A DNA stretch of 39,095 nt from an uncultured Gemmiger sp. GTDB taxonomy: Bacteria; Bacillota; Clostridia; Oscillospirales; Ruminococcaceae. The notes beneath the pieces were generated by a model, which ran no database searches, was not told the DNA's origin, and worked only from the letters and a program-made list of their open reading frames with translations. Location: contig CALWNO010000024.1 of assembly GCA_944382785.1 (NCBI GenBank), positions 1 to 39,095 of the forward strand, given 5' to 3'. This document shows positions 30,638-38,799 of this stretch, one piece after another. The translations under genes were made by a program, and so were the position numbers. The first letter of the stretch is position 1, and every line of letters begins with the position of its first letter.

Positions 30638-30696
30638 TAGAAAATCCTGTGACGAATACGATGAATAAAACAAATGCCTGAACTGGAGGGACTTCT

Positions 30697-32538
30697 ATGT
30701 GTGGAATCGTTGGCTTTACCGGCCGAACCCAGGCCGCGCCCATCTTGCTGGACGGTCTGGCCAAACTGGAATACCGCGGCTATGACTCGGCAGGTCTGGC
30801 GGTGCAGAACGCCGCCGGCAAGATCGAGGTGGTCAAGGCCAAGGGCCGCCTGCGTGTTCTGAGCGAGATGACCGACGGCGGCAACGCGGTGCCCGGCACC
30901 TGCGGCATCGGGCACACCCGCTGGGCCACCCACGGCGAACCTTCGGTGGTCAACGCTCATCCCCATTACAGCCGGGATGAAAAGATCGCGGTGGTGCACA
31001 ACGGTATTATCGAAAATTACCAGGAACTGAAAGACTGGCTCATCAACCGCGGTTTCAGCTTTGTGTCCCAGACCGATACCGAGGTGGTGGCCCAGCTCGT
31101 CGATTACTATTACACCGGCGAGGCGGCGGGAGATCCCCTGGATGCCATCACCCGCATGATGATGCGTGTGCGGGGCTCTTATGCCCTGGGCATCCTGTTT
31201 GCGGACCAGCCCGGTGTGGTGTACGCCGTGCGCAAGGACAGCCCCCTCATCGTGGGTCGTGCCGAGGACGGCAACCTCATTGCTTCCGACGTGCCCGCCC
31301 TGCTCAAGTACACCCGCACCGTCTATTACATTGACAACCTGGAAATCGCCCGCCTGACCGCCGATTCCATCGAGTTCTTCAACATCGACCGGGAACCGGT
31401 GGAAAAGCAGGCCACCACCATTGAGTGGGACGCCGAGGCGGCGGAAAAGGGCGGCTACGAGCACTTCATGATGAAGGAAATCCACGAGCAGCCCGCCGCT
31501 GTGCGGGATACTCTGAGTCCCCGCATCAAGGACGGCAAGGTGGATCTGAGTGAACTTTCCCTGGACGCGGAGGCCATCCGCGCCGTGCGCCGCATCTATA
31601 TTGTGGGCTGCGGTTCCGCCTACCATGTGGGGGTGGCGGCCCGGTATGTCTTTGAGAGCCTGGCCCGGATTCCGGTGGAAGTGGACGTGGCCAGCGAGTT
31701 CCGGTACCGTGACCCGGTGCTGGAGCCGGATTCCCTGGCCATCATCATCAGCCAGAGCGGTGAGACCGCCGACACCCTGGCCGCTTTGCGCCTGTGCAAG
31801 GAGCGGGGGGTGCGCACCATCGGCATCGTCAATGTGGTGGGTTCCTCCATTGCCCGGGAAGCCGACGCCACTTTGTACACCTGGGCTGGACCGGAAATTG
31901 CCGTGGCCACCACCAAGGCATACAGCACCCAGCTGGCGGCCTGCTACCTGCTGGCCATCGCCTTCGGTCAGGACCGGGGTGTGCTGGATGAGGACCGTGC
32001 CGCCGCTCTGGTGGCGGAGCTGCAGGCCCTGCCGGACAAGATCGAAAAGACCCTCTCCGACAAGGAACGCATCCAGTGGTTTGCCAGCAAATATGCCAAT
32101 GCCCATGACGTCTTTTTCATCGGCCGCGGCCTGGACTATGCGGTGGCCCTGGAAGGCAGCCTGAAGTTCAAGGAGATCAGCTACATCCACTCCGAAGCCT
32201 TTGCGGCGGGGGAGATGAAGCACGGCCCCATCTCCCTGGTGGAGAAGGGCACCCTGGTGGTGGGCATCCTGACCCAGCCCGACCTGTACGAAAAGACCGT
32301 CTCCAATCTGGTGGAAGCCAAGAGCCGGGGTGCTTTCCTGATGGGGCTGACCAGCTACGGCAACTACAACATCGAGGACACCGCCGGCTTCACCGTCTAT
32401 GTGCCCAAGACCGATCCCCACTTTGCCATCAGCCTTTCGGTGATTCCGCTGCAGCTGCTGGCTTACTATGTGAGCTGCGCCAAGGGCCTGGACGTGGATA
32501 AGCCCCGCAACCTGGCCAAGAGCGTGACGGTGGAATAA
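30697..32538 (+). CDS. glmS: Glutamine--fructose-6-phosphate aminotransferase (isomerising)
   Basis: GlmS makes glucosamine-6-phosphate from fructose-6-phosphate and glutamine, the entry to UDP-GlcNAc for the cell wall. The 613-residue length is typical. It starts MCGIVGFTG, where Cys2 becomes the N-terminal nucleophile of the glutaminase domain (1-240, with RWATHGEPS and HNGIIENYQ). Two SIS sugar-isomerase domains follow (about 290-430 and 465-605), with the SQSGETADT loop and a C-terminal KPRNLAKSVTVE. ATG 30697 has GGAGGG at good spacing. I see no glmS ribozyme in the leader, so feedback control here must work differently. Confidence 0.98.
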   Translation: MCGIVGFTGRTQAAPILLDGLAKLEYRGYDSAGLAVQNAAGKIEVVKAKGRLRVLSEMTDGGNAVPGTCGIGHTRWATHGEPSVVNAHPHYSRDEKIAVVHNGIIENYQELKDWLINRGFSFVSQTDTEVVAQLVDYYYTGEAAGDPLDAITRMMMRVRGSYALGILFADQPGVVYAVRKDSPLIVGRAEDGNLIASDVPALLKYTRTVYYIDNLEIARLTADSIEFFNIDREPVEKQATTIEWDAEAAEKGGYEHFMMKEIHEQPAAVRDTLSPRIKDGKVDLSELSLDAEAIRAVRRIYIVGCGSAYHVGVAARYVFESLARIPVEVDVASEFRYRDPVLEPDSLAIIISQSGETADTLAALRLCKERGVRTIGIVNVVGSSIAREADATLYTWAGPEIAVATTKAYSTQLAACYLLAIAFGQDRGVLDEDRAAALVAELQALPDKIEKTLSDKERIQWFASKYANAHDVFFIGRGLDYAVALEGSLKFKEISYIHSEAFAAGEMKHGPISLVEKGTLVVGILTQPDLYEKTVSNLVEAKSRGAFLMGLTSYGNYNIEDTAGFTVYVPKTDPHFAISLSVIPLQLLAYYVSCAKGLDVDKPRNLAKSVTVE

Positions 32539-32602
32539 AACTGAACATTGGGAGCACAATTGTCTGACTTGCCAAAATTTTTTTGGTGATTTTGTGCGTC
32601 TT

Positions 32603-32648
32603 TTGCTCCGTTTGCTCTCTGTTAGTAGGGACAAACGGAGCAATTTTG
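32603..32648 (+). terminator. glmS terminator
   Basis: A 12-bp stem TTGCTCCGTTTG / CAAACGGAGCAA is extended inside by CTCTCT/AGGGA and followed by TTTTG. It lies 65 nt after the glmS stop. The preceding stretch (32572-32595) is T-rich. Confidence 0.8.
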
Positions 32649-32657
32649 TGTTATAAT
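32628..32657 (+). promoter_or_regulatory. Promoter of the capD-like operon, overlapping the glmS terminator
   Basis: Perfect TATAAT (32652-32657) with an extended TG (32649-32650); the best -35 is GGGACA (32628-32633) at 18 nt, inside the terminator hairpin. The 130-nt leader after it shows no clear structure. Confidence 0.6.
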
Positions 32658-32789
32658 ACAAGCCGAAGTCAAAATTTTTGTGCGGGGAACGGCGTTGCGG
32701 TCCGGTTTGCCCCGCCATATACTGTGGCAGGGACGGCCGTTTTTTGTCCGGGCTGTCCAGTCTGCCGGATAACAGGGAAGACAGAACGA

Positions 32790-34823
32790 ATGAAGAAAAC
32801 CAATGAACAACTGATCAAGGGTCTGCCCCGCCGCATCCTGCTCATGCTGCTGGACTGCGGTTTGATCGTGCTTTGCTATTATATTGCCATCCTGCTGCGT
32901 TTTGACGGCGCTCAGCAGTATCTGCGCCCCGAAGTCATCGGAACATTCCTGCAGTATATGCCCTATATGCTCCTGACCTACATGGTCGTGTTCTGGTTCG
33001 GCGGGCTGTATGAGATCATGTGGGAGTATGCCGGCATGCGGGACCTGGCCAGGCTGATGTGTCTTTCCGGACTGGCCACCGGTTTCATTATGATGGCCGA
33101 CCTGCTGCTGATGCCCATCGGCGGCGGTGTGCTTTATCGTACCGTGCTGATCATTGGTGCGGTACTCAACATTGCGGCGGTGGCCGGTGTGCGGTTTTTG
33201 TGGCGGCTGTTGCGGACCTTGCGGCAGTATACCAGCAGCACGCCCAAGGCGGCCCGTACCGCCCGGGACAAAACGCCTCTGCTCATTGTGGGCGCGGGCA
33301 ATGCCGGGGCCTGGGCCGTCAACCTGTGCAAGACCAAAAACTCCACCTTCGGCAACCCGGTGGTCATCGTGGATGACGACCTGACCAAAAAAAATCTGCG
33401 TGTGCAGGGCGTTCCGGTGCGGGGAACGATCTCGGATATTCCCGAACTGGTGCGCAAATACCATATTGTGGAGATCGTCATTGCCATCACCACCCTGAAA
33501 GGCGAGCGCCTGCGGGAGGTTATCAACCTCTGCAACTCCACCCATTGCCGGGTGCGGATGCTCAACGACCCCCAGGCTGTGGACGAAAGCGGCAAGCCGG
33601 TGGTGGCGGGCCTGCGGGAACTGAACACCGCGGACTTCCTTTCCCGGGACGAAATTCAGCTGAACAATGCCCAGATCTCCGAATATCTGCACGACAAGGT
33701 GGTACTGGTCACCGGCGGCGGCGGATCTATCGGCAGCGAACTCTGCCGCCAGATCATGCGCTACAGCCCCCGCCAGCTGCTGATCTTCGATATTTATGAA
33801 AACTGTGCCTATGAGCTGGAGATGGAGCTGCGCAACAAGTATGGCGCCGATGCTCCCATCATCACCCTCATCGGTTCCATCCGGGACAAAGCCCGGCTGG
33901 ATGAGGTGTTTGAAACCTACCATCCCTCGGTGGTTTTCCACGCCGCAGCCCACAAGCATGTGCCCTTGATGGAGACCAGCCCTGCCGAAGCGGTGAAGAA
34001 CAACGTCTTTGGCACCAAGAACCTGTTGACCTCCGCTGCCGAGCACGATGTGGAGCGGTTTGTGCAGCTGTCCACCGACAAGGCGGTGAACCCCACCAAC
34101 GTCATGGGCTGCACCAAGCGCATCTGTGAAATGCTCATCCAGACCTTTGCCAGCAACACCACCATGAAGTGCATGGCGGTGCGGTTCGGCAACGTGCTGG
34201 GCAGCCACGGCAGCGTCATTCCTCTGTTTGAGGAACAGATCAAGCGGGGCGGTCCTGTTACCATCACCCACCCGGATATCGTCCGCTATTTCATGACCAT
34301 CACCGAGGCCGCTCAGCTGGTGCTGCAGGCCGGCGGTCTGGCCAAGAGCGGCAGCATCTACGTGCTGGATATGGGGGAACCGGTGCGCATCATGGACCTG
34401 GCCAACCGGCTGATCCGGTTCTACGGCTATGAGCCCGGGGTGGATATCCCCATCGAGATCACCGGTCTGCGTCCCGGCGAAAAGCTGTATGAGGAGCTTA
34501 TGCTGGATTCCGAGCAGGACAAGATGCTGAGCACCGCCCACAACAAGATCTTCATCGCCCCGCCCATGGAAATCGATCTGGCTCATTTCTATGAGGAGCT
34601 GCAGAATCTGCAGGTCTGTGCCGAACACAACGATGAGGCGGTGGTGCTTGGGCTGCAGCGCATTGTGGGGCGGTATCATCCCAACCGCAAGCTGAACGAG
34701 GACCATACCGTCAGCGCGGCCCACGGCAACACCTCCCTCATCGACAAGAGCGAGATCGAACACGCGGTGGCCCAGCAGCAGGCTGCCATGGAGAGCATGA
34801 AGGAGAGCAAAGATGTATCGTAA
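32790..34823 (+). CDS. CapD/WbpM-type membrane nucleotide-sugar 4,6-dehydratase
   Basis: Members act on UDP-GlcNAc to make a 4-keto-6-deoxy sugar for surface glycans. The 677-residue protein has four membrane spans (about 15-115), a first Rossmann-like domain (about 145-290, LLIVGAGNAGAW) and the catalytic SDR domain (about 300-600) with the NAD loop VLVTGGGGSIGSE and STDKAVNPTNVMGCTKR. In that motif the usual Tyr of YxxxK is Met, as in other large WbpM-type enzymes. ATG 32790 is chosen because the N-terminus MKKTNEQLIK leads straight into span 1; the AGGGAAG site is modest. It overlaps the next gene by 11 nt. The product sugar is inferred by family. Confidence 0.9.
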   Translation: MKKTNEQLIKGLPRRILLMLLDCGLIVLCYYIAILLRFDGAQQYLRPEVIGTFLQYMPYMLLTYMVVFWFGGLYEIMWEYAGMRDLARLMCLSGLATGFIMMADLLLMPIGGGVLYRTVLIIGAVLNIAAVAGVRFLWRLLRTLRQYTSSTPKAARTARDKTPLLIVGAGNAGAWAVNLCKTKNSTFGNPVVIVDDDLTKKNLRVQGVPVRGTISDIPELVRKYHIVEIVIAITTLKGERLREVINLCNSTHCRVRMLNDPQAVDESGKPVVAGLRELNTADFLSRDEIQLNNAQISEYLHDKVVLVTGGGGSIGSELCRQIMRYSPRQLLIFDIYENCAYELEMELRNKYGADAPIITLIGSIRDKARLDEVFETYHPSVVFHAAAHKHVPLMETSPAEAVKNNVFGTKNLLTSAAEHDVERFVQLSTDKAVNPTNVMGCTKRICEMLIQTFASNTTMKCMAVRFGNVLGSHGSVIPLFEEQIKRGGPVTITHPDIVRYFMTITEAAQLVLQAGGLAKSGSIYVLDMGEPVRIMDLANRLIRFYGYEPGVDIPIEITGLRPGEKLYEELMLDSEQDKMLSTAHNKIFIAPPMEIDLAHFYEELQNLQVCAEHNDEAVVLGLQRIVGRYHPNRKLNEDHTVSAAHGNTSLIDKSEIEHAVAQQQAAMESMKESKDVS

Positions 34824-35433
34824 CTATATCAAGCGCCTGCTGGACCTGCTTCTCTCAGCGGTGGCGGCGGTGGTGCTGGCCATTCCCATGGGAATCATGG
34901 CTATCTGGATCAAGCTGGACTCCCCGGGGCCGGTGTTTTTCAAACAGCGGCGGGTGGGGGCCCGCAAGACCCACTTCAACATCCTGAAATTCCGTACCAT
35001 GCGGGGGGACACGCCTCATGACGTGCCCACCCATCTACTTAAAAACGCCGATTCCTACATCACCAAAAGCGGGGCCTTCCTGCGGCGCACCAGCCTGGAT
35101 GAACTGCCTCAGATCTACAACATTCTGGCAGGGCAGATGAGCATTATCGGTCCCCGGCCGGCCCTGTACAACCAGTATGATCTGATCGAAGCCCGGGACG
35201 CGGTGCATGCCAACGATATCCGCCCGGGACTGACCGGTCTGGCCCAGGTCAACGGCCGGGATGAACTGCCCATCGATGTGAAGGCCCGCTATGACGGGGA
35301 GTATGCCGCCGACATCACCTTCCTCAAGGACCTGGCCATCTTCTTCCGCTCCATCACCTACGTGTTTGAACGCCGCGGTGTGGTGGAAGGGGGCACCGGG
35401 GCCCTGGAAGAAAAAAAGAAGGATCAAAAATAA
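34813..35433 (+). CDS. Initiating sugar-phosphate transferase, small monotopic form (PglC type)
   Basis: This enzyme links a sugar-1-phosphate to undecaprenyl phosphate. The 206-residue protein is just the catalytic core: one re-entrant N-terminal helix (residues 8-35), then KLDSPGPVFFKQRRVG, KFRTM, RRTSLDELPQIYNIL, IIGPRPALYNQY and RPGLTGLAQVNGRDE. PglC of Campylobacter, which uses UDP-diNAc-bacillosamine made by a related dehydratase, has the same size and a similar partner. It starts inside the capD-like gene (11-nt overlap) with AAGGAGAG upstream, so the two are coupled. The acidic/basic tail EEKKKDQK is unremarkable. Confidence 0.9.
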   Translation: MYRNYIKRLLDLLLSAVAAVVLAIPMGIMAIWIKLDSPGPVFFKQRRVGARKTHFNILKFRTMRGDTPHDVPTHLLKNADSYITKSGAFLRRTSLDELPQIYNILAGQMSIIGPRPALYNQYDLIEARDAVHANDIRPGLTGLAQVNGRDELPIDVKARYDGEYAADITFLKDLAIFFRSITYVFERRGVVEGGTGALEEKKKDQK

Positions 35434-35460
35434 CGCTGCATACCTTTTTTGGCATTCTGT

Positions 35461-35480
35461 GTCCGGCTTTTCGGCCGGAC
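35461..35480 (+). terminator. Weak terminator-like hairpin after the small transferase
   Basis: GTCCGGC / GCCGGAC with a 6-nt loop; the following T content (CATTTTG) is displaced. A second hairpin CCTGTTTT / AAAACAGG at 35509-35531 may finish termination. Confidence 0.4.
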
Positions 35481-35590
35481 ATTGGCATTTTGACGGAAAA
35501 AAGCACCTCCTGTTTTTCCCTGTAAAACAGGCAAAAATGGCACCAAAACAAAACTACACAAGAAAATATTGAAATTTTGGTTGAAATATG

Positions 35591-35619
35591 TTGCAAAAGT
35601 CAAGTTGATTGTGTAAAAT
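35591..35619 (+). promoter_or_regulatory. Promoter of the CdaR/PucR-type regulator gene
   Basis: TTGCAA (35591-35596), 17 nt, TAAAAT (35614-35619). The 103-nt leader contains GACCC...GGGTC (35630-35647) and the palindrome listed next. Confidence 0.6.
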
Positions 35620-35668
35620 ATACATCAGGGACCCGTCGGTTTGGGTCAAAATAACGGCAGAGTGGCCG

Positions 35669-35682
35669 GCAAGGGTCCTTGC
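35669..35682 (+). repeat. 14-bp palindrome GCAAGG-GT-CCTTGC in the regulator leader
   Basis: A 6-bp inverted repeat 46 nt before the ribosome site, downstream of the start point. It may be an autoregulatory operator or a leader hairpin. Confidence 0.4.
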
Positions 35683-35728
35683 GGCGGTTTGGTCATTCAG
35701 CACAATGGTAAGTAAGGAGAGGCAGCTT

Positions 35729-36814
35729 ATGGCAAACAGGGTATTCCAAAATGTGGTCTACCAGATGAAGGATGCAATCGACCGCGTTGTGGGTGTTGTG
35801 GATGAAACGGGGGCTGTGATCTCCTGCTCCGAATTGGGGCAGATCGGGGAAGTGCGGGAAGGCTTTGCGGCCACCCGGCTGACCGCCGGCGACGCCTTTG
35901 TGAAGGATGGCTACGCCTATCATCAGTTCTCCAACGCCAAGCACAACGACTATGCCGTCTTTGTGGAAGGCAGCGATACCACCGCCAGCCAGTTTGCGGC
36001 GCTGCTGTCCATCAGCCTGCAGAGCATCAAGCAGTACCACGATGAAAAGTTCGACAAGACCAACTTCATCAAGAATGTGGTGCTGGATAATATTCTGCCC
36101 GGTGATATTTACGCCAAAGCCCGGGAACTGCACTTTGTGTCCGACGTGCAGCGGGTGGTCCTGCTCATCCGGGTGACCAGCGGCAATGATATTTCTGCCT
36201 ATGATGTGGTCAGCGGCCTGTTCCCGGACAAGCAGAAGGACTTTGTCTTCAATATCAGTGAGAGCGATACCGTCCTGGTCAAGGAGATCCGCCCCGACAC
36301 CAGCACCCGGGATATGGAGAAGCTGGCGGCATCCATCGTGGATAACCTTCAGGGCGAGCATTACATCAAGGCCGTGGTGGGCATCGGTACCCCCATTGGC
36401 AACATCAAGGACCTGGCGGCCAGCTTCAAGGAAGCCCAGATCGCCATGGAAGTGGGCAAGGTTTTTGATACCGAAAAGCAGGTCATCTCCTACGATCACC
36501 TGGGCATCGCCCGGCTGATCTATCAGCTGCCCACCACCCTGTGTGAGGCCTTCCTGCATGAAGTGTTCAAGCAGGACAGCATCGACAGCCTGGATTCCGA
36601 GACGCTGTTCACCATCCAGCGTTTCTTTGAGAACAACCTCAACGTCTCCGAAACCAGCCGCGGCCTGTTCGTGCACCGCAACACTCTGGTTTACCGCCTG
36701 GAAAAGATCAAGAAGCTCACCGGCCTTGACCTGCGCAAGTTCGATGATGCCATCGTTTTCAAGGTGGCTTTGATGGTCAAAAAGTATCTGTCCGCCAACC
36801 CGGCCAAATACTGA
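35729..36814 (+). CDS. CdaR/PucR-family transcriptional regulator
   Basis: The 361-residue protein has an N-terminal sensor resembling the sugar-diacid recognition domain (about 1-110: MKDAIDRVVGVVDETGAVISCSE...IGE), a middle GGDEF-like domain without catalytic motif (about 140-280) and a C-terminal PucR helix-turn-helix (about 295-355: FFENNLNVSETSRGLFVHRNTLVYRLEKI). In E. coli CdaR this layout responds to glucarate/glycerate. No sugar-diacid gene is nearby, so the ligand and targets are unknown. ATG 35729 has AAGGAGAGG upstream. It has its own promoter and a strong terminator. Confidence 0.85.
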   Translation: MANRVFQNVVYQMKDAIDRVVGVVDETGAVISCSELGQIGEVREGFAATRLTAGDAFVKDGYAYHQFSNAKHNDYAVFVEGSDTTASQFAALLSISLQSIKQYHDEKFDKTNFIKNVVLDNILPGDIYAKARELHFVSDVQRVVLLIRVTSGNDISAYDVVSGLFPDKQKDFVFNISESDTVLVKEIRPDTSTRDMEKLAASIVDNLQGEHYIKAVVGIGTPIGNIKDLAASFKEAQIAMEVGKVFDTEKQVISYDHLGIARLIYQLPTTLCEAFLHEVFKQDSIDSLDSETLFTIQRFFENNLNVSETSRGLFVHRNTLVYRLEKIKKLTGLDLRKFDDAIVFKVALMVKKYLSANPAKY

Positions 36815-36828
36815 GATATGTCTGTTCG

Positions 36829-36861
36829 GCGCCCCGGCCCAGATGGCCGGGGCGCTTTTTT
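36829..36861 (+). terminator. Terminator of the regulator gene
   Basis: GCGCCCCGGCC / GGCCGGGGCGC, an 11-bp perfect stem with a 5-nt loop, is followed by six T. Between here and 37012 I see nothing else. Confidence 0.92.
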
Positions 36862-37012
36862 GCATGCAGGGCCCGCCGGGCGTAACACAAGCCGGAAAAA
36901 TCCGTTTTTTACAGGAAATCCACACCCTTTCCAAAATTTACAAAGTTATCACAACTGCCCGCCCGTGCCGCGAAAATCACGTTTGTACAAGAGAAGTCGG
37001 CCACTGTCAATC

Positions 37013-37041
37013 TTGACGCAAACGGGGATTCATGGTACATT
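37013..37041 (+). promoter_or_regulatory. ftsEX promoter
   Basis: TTGACG (37013-37018), 17 nt, TACATT (37036-37041) with extended TG (37033-37034). Confidence 0.7.
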
Positions 37042-37105
37042 AGTATCTGTATCGTTCTGCCCGTTTCAGGGGGCAGGGAAGTGTCGAGAAGCGCAGGAGA
37101 GTGCC

Positions 37106-37855
37106 ATGATTCAATTTGAACACGTATCCAAAGTGTATGAAACCCAGAGCGACGAGAACGTGGCCCTGGAAGATATCAATATCCAGATCGAAGAAGGAGA
37201 ATTCGTCTTTATCCTGGGCCATTCCGGTGCGGGCAAGTCCACCTTCCTCAAGCTCATGCTCATGGAGGAAAAGCCCACCGAGGGCAAGGTTTTCATCAAC
37301 GGCCAGGACCTGACCAAGCTGCGCCGCCGCAAGGTGCCCTACATGCGCCGTCAGATGGGCGTGGTGTTCCAGGACTTCCGCCTGATCCCCACCATGACCG
37401 TGTATGAAAACGTGGCTTTTGCCATGCGGGTGACCAATATTTCCACCAAGGTCATCAAGAACCGGGTGCCTTTTGCCCTGAGCCTGGTGGGCCTGGAGGA
37501 CAAGATGGACCGTCTGCCGGACGAACTTTCCGGCGGTGAGCAGCAGCGTGTGGCGGTGGCCCGCGCCCTGGCCCACGGCCCCAAGCTCATCATTGCCGAC
37601 GAGCCCACCGGCAACATCGACCCCGAAATGAGCATGGATATCATGCAGCTGTTTGAGGCCATCAACAAGGTACATATCACCGTGGTGGTGGTTACCCACG
37701 AACACGAACTGGTGCAGAAGCTGGCCAAAAAGTACAACAACCGTGTCATCACCCTGGCCCATGGGCAGGTAGCCTCGGACACCTCCCACCCGGAGGTGGC
37801 TCAGGAGTACGAAGCCCGCATGCGGGCAATGGGCATGGAACCGACTTATCTGTAA
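37106..37855 (+). CDS. ftsE: Cell division ATP-binding protein FtsE
   Basis: FtsE is the ATPase of the FtsEX complex, which signals across the membrane to switch on peptidoglycan hydrolases at division. The 249-residue protein has Walker A GHSGAGKST (about 39-47), signature LSGGEQQR and Walker B LIIADEPTGNID, with the family's early MIQFEHVSKVYE start. It is slightly longer than the usual 220-230 because of a C-terminal tail (TSHPEVAQEYEARMRAMGMEPTYL). ATG 37106 lies after GCAGGAGAG. ftsX follows at 12 nt and a PcsB-like hydrolase gene after that, the expected order for Firmicutes. Confidence 0.96.
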   Translation: MIQFEHVSKVYETQSDENVALEDINIQIEEGEFVFILGHSGAGKSTFLKLMLMEEKPTEGKVFINGQDLTKLRRRKVPYMRRQMGVVFQDFRLIPTMTVYENVAFAMRVTNISTKVIKNRVPFALSLVGLEDKMDRLPDELSGGEQQRVAVARALAHGPKLIIADEPTGNIDPEMSMDIMQLFEAINKVHITVVVVTHEHELVQKLAKKYNNRVITLAHGQVASDTSHPEVAQEYEARMRAMGMEPTYL

Positions 37856-37867
37856 GGGGGCTTGATG

Positions 37868-38773
37868 ATGCGTTTTTCCAGTTTTACTTATCTGGTCGGG
37901 CAGGGCCTGCACAACATGCGGGCCAATCGCCTGATGACCTTTGCCTCCATGGGTGTGCAGATCGTCTGCATGATCCTGGTGGGCGCGGCGCTGCTGTTCG
38001 GCATGAACATCGACGCCATGGTGGACTATATCGGGGAACAGAACGAAAGCTATGTTTACCTGGTGGACGGCCTGAGCGATGAACAGATCACCGCCGCCGG
38101 CGACGCCATCAAGGCGGTGCCGGGGGTGGTTTCGGTCACTTACATATCGCCCACCGATGTGCTTACCGAGTTTGACGGTATGCTCCAGAACTACACCAAC
38201 CTGATGGATACCTTCTCGGAGGATAACCCCTTCCACTCCATGTACAAGGTGGTGGTGGATGATGTGTCCAACATCGACAGCATCATTGAACAGCTCCGGG
38301 TCATTGAAAATGTGGAGAGCGTCAGTGCCACCCGGGAACTGTCCAAACTCTTTGTCTCCATCCAGCGGGTGGTCAACTACGTCAGCTACGGCCTGGTGGC
38401 GGTGCTGGCCCTGGTCAGCATTGTGGTCATCAACAACACCATCCGTCTGACCGTCTTTGCCCGCCGCAAGGAAATCGGCATCATGAAGCTGGTGGGAGCC
38501 ACCAACGGCTTTATCCGGTTCCCCTTCTTTGTGGAGGGTGTTACCTCCGGCCTGATCTCGGCAATTGTCTCTTCCGGCGTGGTCTGCGGCGCCTATTATG
38601 CGCTGTACCGCTGGTATCTGGAAAATCCGTCCAACCTGTCCAATCTGCTGGGCGGCACCCTGGTCCCGCTGGAAAGTGTGTGGTATTACATCGTCATCGG
38701 CTTTGTGGCCTTTGGCTTTGTCATGTGCGGCATCGGCACTGCCACCAGCATCCGCAAACACTTGAACGTCTGA
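37868..38773 (+). CDS. ftsX: Cell division permease-like protein FtsX
   Basis: The 301-residue protein has the FtsX topology: span 1 (about 25-47), a large extracellular loop (48-170) that contacts the hydrolase, then three spans (about 178-200, 225-250, 270-292). The conserved segment RRKEIGIMKLVGATNGFIRFPFF lies after span 2. AAGGGGG precedes tandem ATGs at 37865 and 37868; 37868 has the better 7-nt spacing. It forms the membrane half of FtsEX and lies 26 nt before the hydrolase gene. Confidence 0.95.
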   Translation: MRFSSFTYLVGQGLHNMRANRLMTFASMGVQIVCMILVGAALLFGMNIDAMVDYIGEQNESYVYLVDGLSDEQITAAGDAIKAVPGVVSVTYISPTDVLTEFDGMLQNYTNLMDTFSEDNPFHSMYKVVVDDVSNIDSIIEQLRVIENVESVSATRELSKLFVSIQRVVNYVSYGLVAVLALVSIVVINNTIRLTVFARRKEIGIMKLVGATNGFIRFPFFVEGVTSGLISAIVSSGVVCGAYYALYRWYLENPSNLSNLLGGTLVPLESVWYYIVIGFVAFGFVMCGIGTATSIRKHLNV

Positions 38774-38799
38774 TCCCTACGGTGGAGGAAACCCAAACC

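Noticed and set aside
30580-30696. glmS ribozyme in the glmS leader
   Set aside because: A GCGCC...GGCGC stem occurs at 30586-30605, but the conserved core of the ribozyme is missing, the stem lies before the glmS promoter, and the remaining leader (about 55 nt) is too short.
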